NCBI GenBank assembly: GCA_017547245.1 | Contig: JAFYQD010000003.1 | Span: forward strand, 186,001-250,000 | Direction: 5' to 3' | DNA: 64,000 bases | Origin: Oscillospiraceae bacterium | GTDB lineage: Bacteria; Bacillota; Clostridia; Oscillospirales; Ruminococcaceae | Part shown: one piece after another, positions 63,581-64,000 of the stretch | Numbering within the stretch: position 1 is the first letter of the stretch | Layout: each line of letters begins with the position of its first letter | Position numbers and translations under genes: made by a program | The notes under the pieces: generated by a model | Seen by the model: only the letters and a program-made list of their open reading frames with translations | Told to the model about the DNA's origin: nothing | The model's database searches: none

Positions 63581-64000
63581 TTACTTTCCGTCAATCAGGT
63601 CCTGCATCTGGGGCCACAGGCCATCCAGGCATTCAATGGCCTTGCGGTACAGCCGGTACTTCTTTTCATATACGGCAACCTTTTCGGGGTTGGGATATAC
63701 AGGGTTGGAGAAGCTGCTCATGTTTGCGGCGGCTTCAGCCAGGCTGGCGTATTCGCCGGTGGCAGCTGCTACCGAAATGGCACAGCCCAAAGCGCCGGTT
63801 TCGTTGGCGTCAACGGTAACGATGGGCATGTTCATAATGTCGGCAAACATCTGGGTCCACACCGACGAACGTGCGGCGCCGCCGGCCAGACGGATGCACT
63901 TGGGGGCGGTTTCGCGGGTGGCCATCAGTCGGTCAAAATGCACACGGTGGCAGAAGGCAATGCCTTCATAAACGCTGCGCAGCATATGCTTGCGTGTGTG
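63581..64000 (-). CDS. FGGY-family carbohydrate kinase, partial (C-terminal end)
   Basis: The leftward frame is open to the window edge, so only the last 139 residues show. RLAGGAARSSVWTQMFADIM is the C-terminal FGGY ATP-site block, and ETGALGCAISVAAATGEYAS follows. Xylulokinase/gluconokinase-like. It phosphorylates a sugar or polyol, unspecified. It is convergent with the HAD phosphatase. Confidence 0.88.
   Translation of the reverse strand, partial: HTRKHMLRSVYEGIAFCHRVHFDRLMATRETAPKCIRLAGGAARSSVWTQMFADIMNMPIVTVDANETGALGCAISVAAATGEYASLAEAAANMSSFSNPVYPNPEKVAVYEKKYRLYRKAIECLDGLWPQMQDLIDGK

Noticed and set aside
1-64000. tRNA or ribosomal RNA genes
   Set aside because: None recognised; the only tRNA-like fold is the tmRNA end.

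Overview
The window looks like chromosome of a mid-GC, spore-forming, anaerobic Firmicute, most likely a clostridial Oscillospiraceae/Ruminococcaceae-type gut organism. The grounds are Bacillota-type gene neighbourhoods (phoH-ybeY-era-yqzL-recO-mutS2; SRP RNA-dnaX-ybaB-recR; smpB-ssrA), spore-formation genes (YqfC, YqfD, a YlbJ-like protein, a SpoIIQ-like M23 peptidase), a ferredoxin-dependent indolepyruvate oxidoreductase, GGAGG ribosome binding sites and sigma-A type promoters. The species cannot be named from sequence reading alone.

Layout. 1-2500: end of an acyl-CoA synthetase gene, a VOC protein and an EamA exporter. 2573-18482: a compact phage-derived particle module. It holds two leftward regulatory genes behind a strong promoter with a LexA box, then rightward small and large terminase, portal, scaffold-like protein, capsid, head protein, connector-like protein, tail hub-like protein, several fibre proteins (one with collagen-like repeats, one with a BspA-like end), XhlA-like protein, holin, amidase endolysin and a coiled-coil protein. 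No integrase, replication gene or tape measure is visible. A leftward SpoIIQ-like gene and a split TSUP transporter pair sit inside the module. 18600-21550: leftward amidohydrolase, membrane protein, J-domain protein and DUF5685-like protein. 21730-24900: iorAB and a CpXC protein. 24900-31440: leftward block with an unusual Ogt-AlkA fusion, a YdcF-like protein, a large cell-wall amidase whose start codon appears lost, and a YlbJ-like protein. 31550-41860: yqfC-yqfD, an APC permease, then the phoH-ybeY-(dgkA remnant)-era-yqzL-recO-mutS2 housekeeping run and a HAD phosphatase.

42000-50450: ptsI-ptsH, then a four-gene 2-oxoacid/acetoin dehydrogenase complex (E1 alpha, E1 beta, E2 with two E3-binding domains, E3) followed by a SorC-family regulator. 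50536-54715: SRP RNA, dnaX, ybaB, recR, a GtrA-like protein, smpB and tmRNA. 54716-55398 is AT-rich and gene-poor with decayed reading frames. 55399-64000: a rhodanese lipoprotein, an AfuA/FbpA-type ABC importer, a YesM/YesN two-component system, a HAD phosphatase and the end of a convergent FGGY kinase.

The most interesting system is the 2573-18482 particle module. LexA boxes in its control region, the late-gene content and the absence of mobility and replication genes suggest a DNA-damage-induced domesticated particle (gene-transfer-agent-like) or a cut-down podovirus-type prophage. That reading is inference. The gene content and LexA boxes are seen directly.
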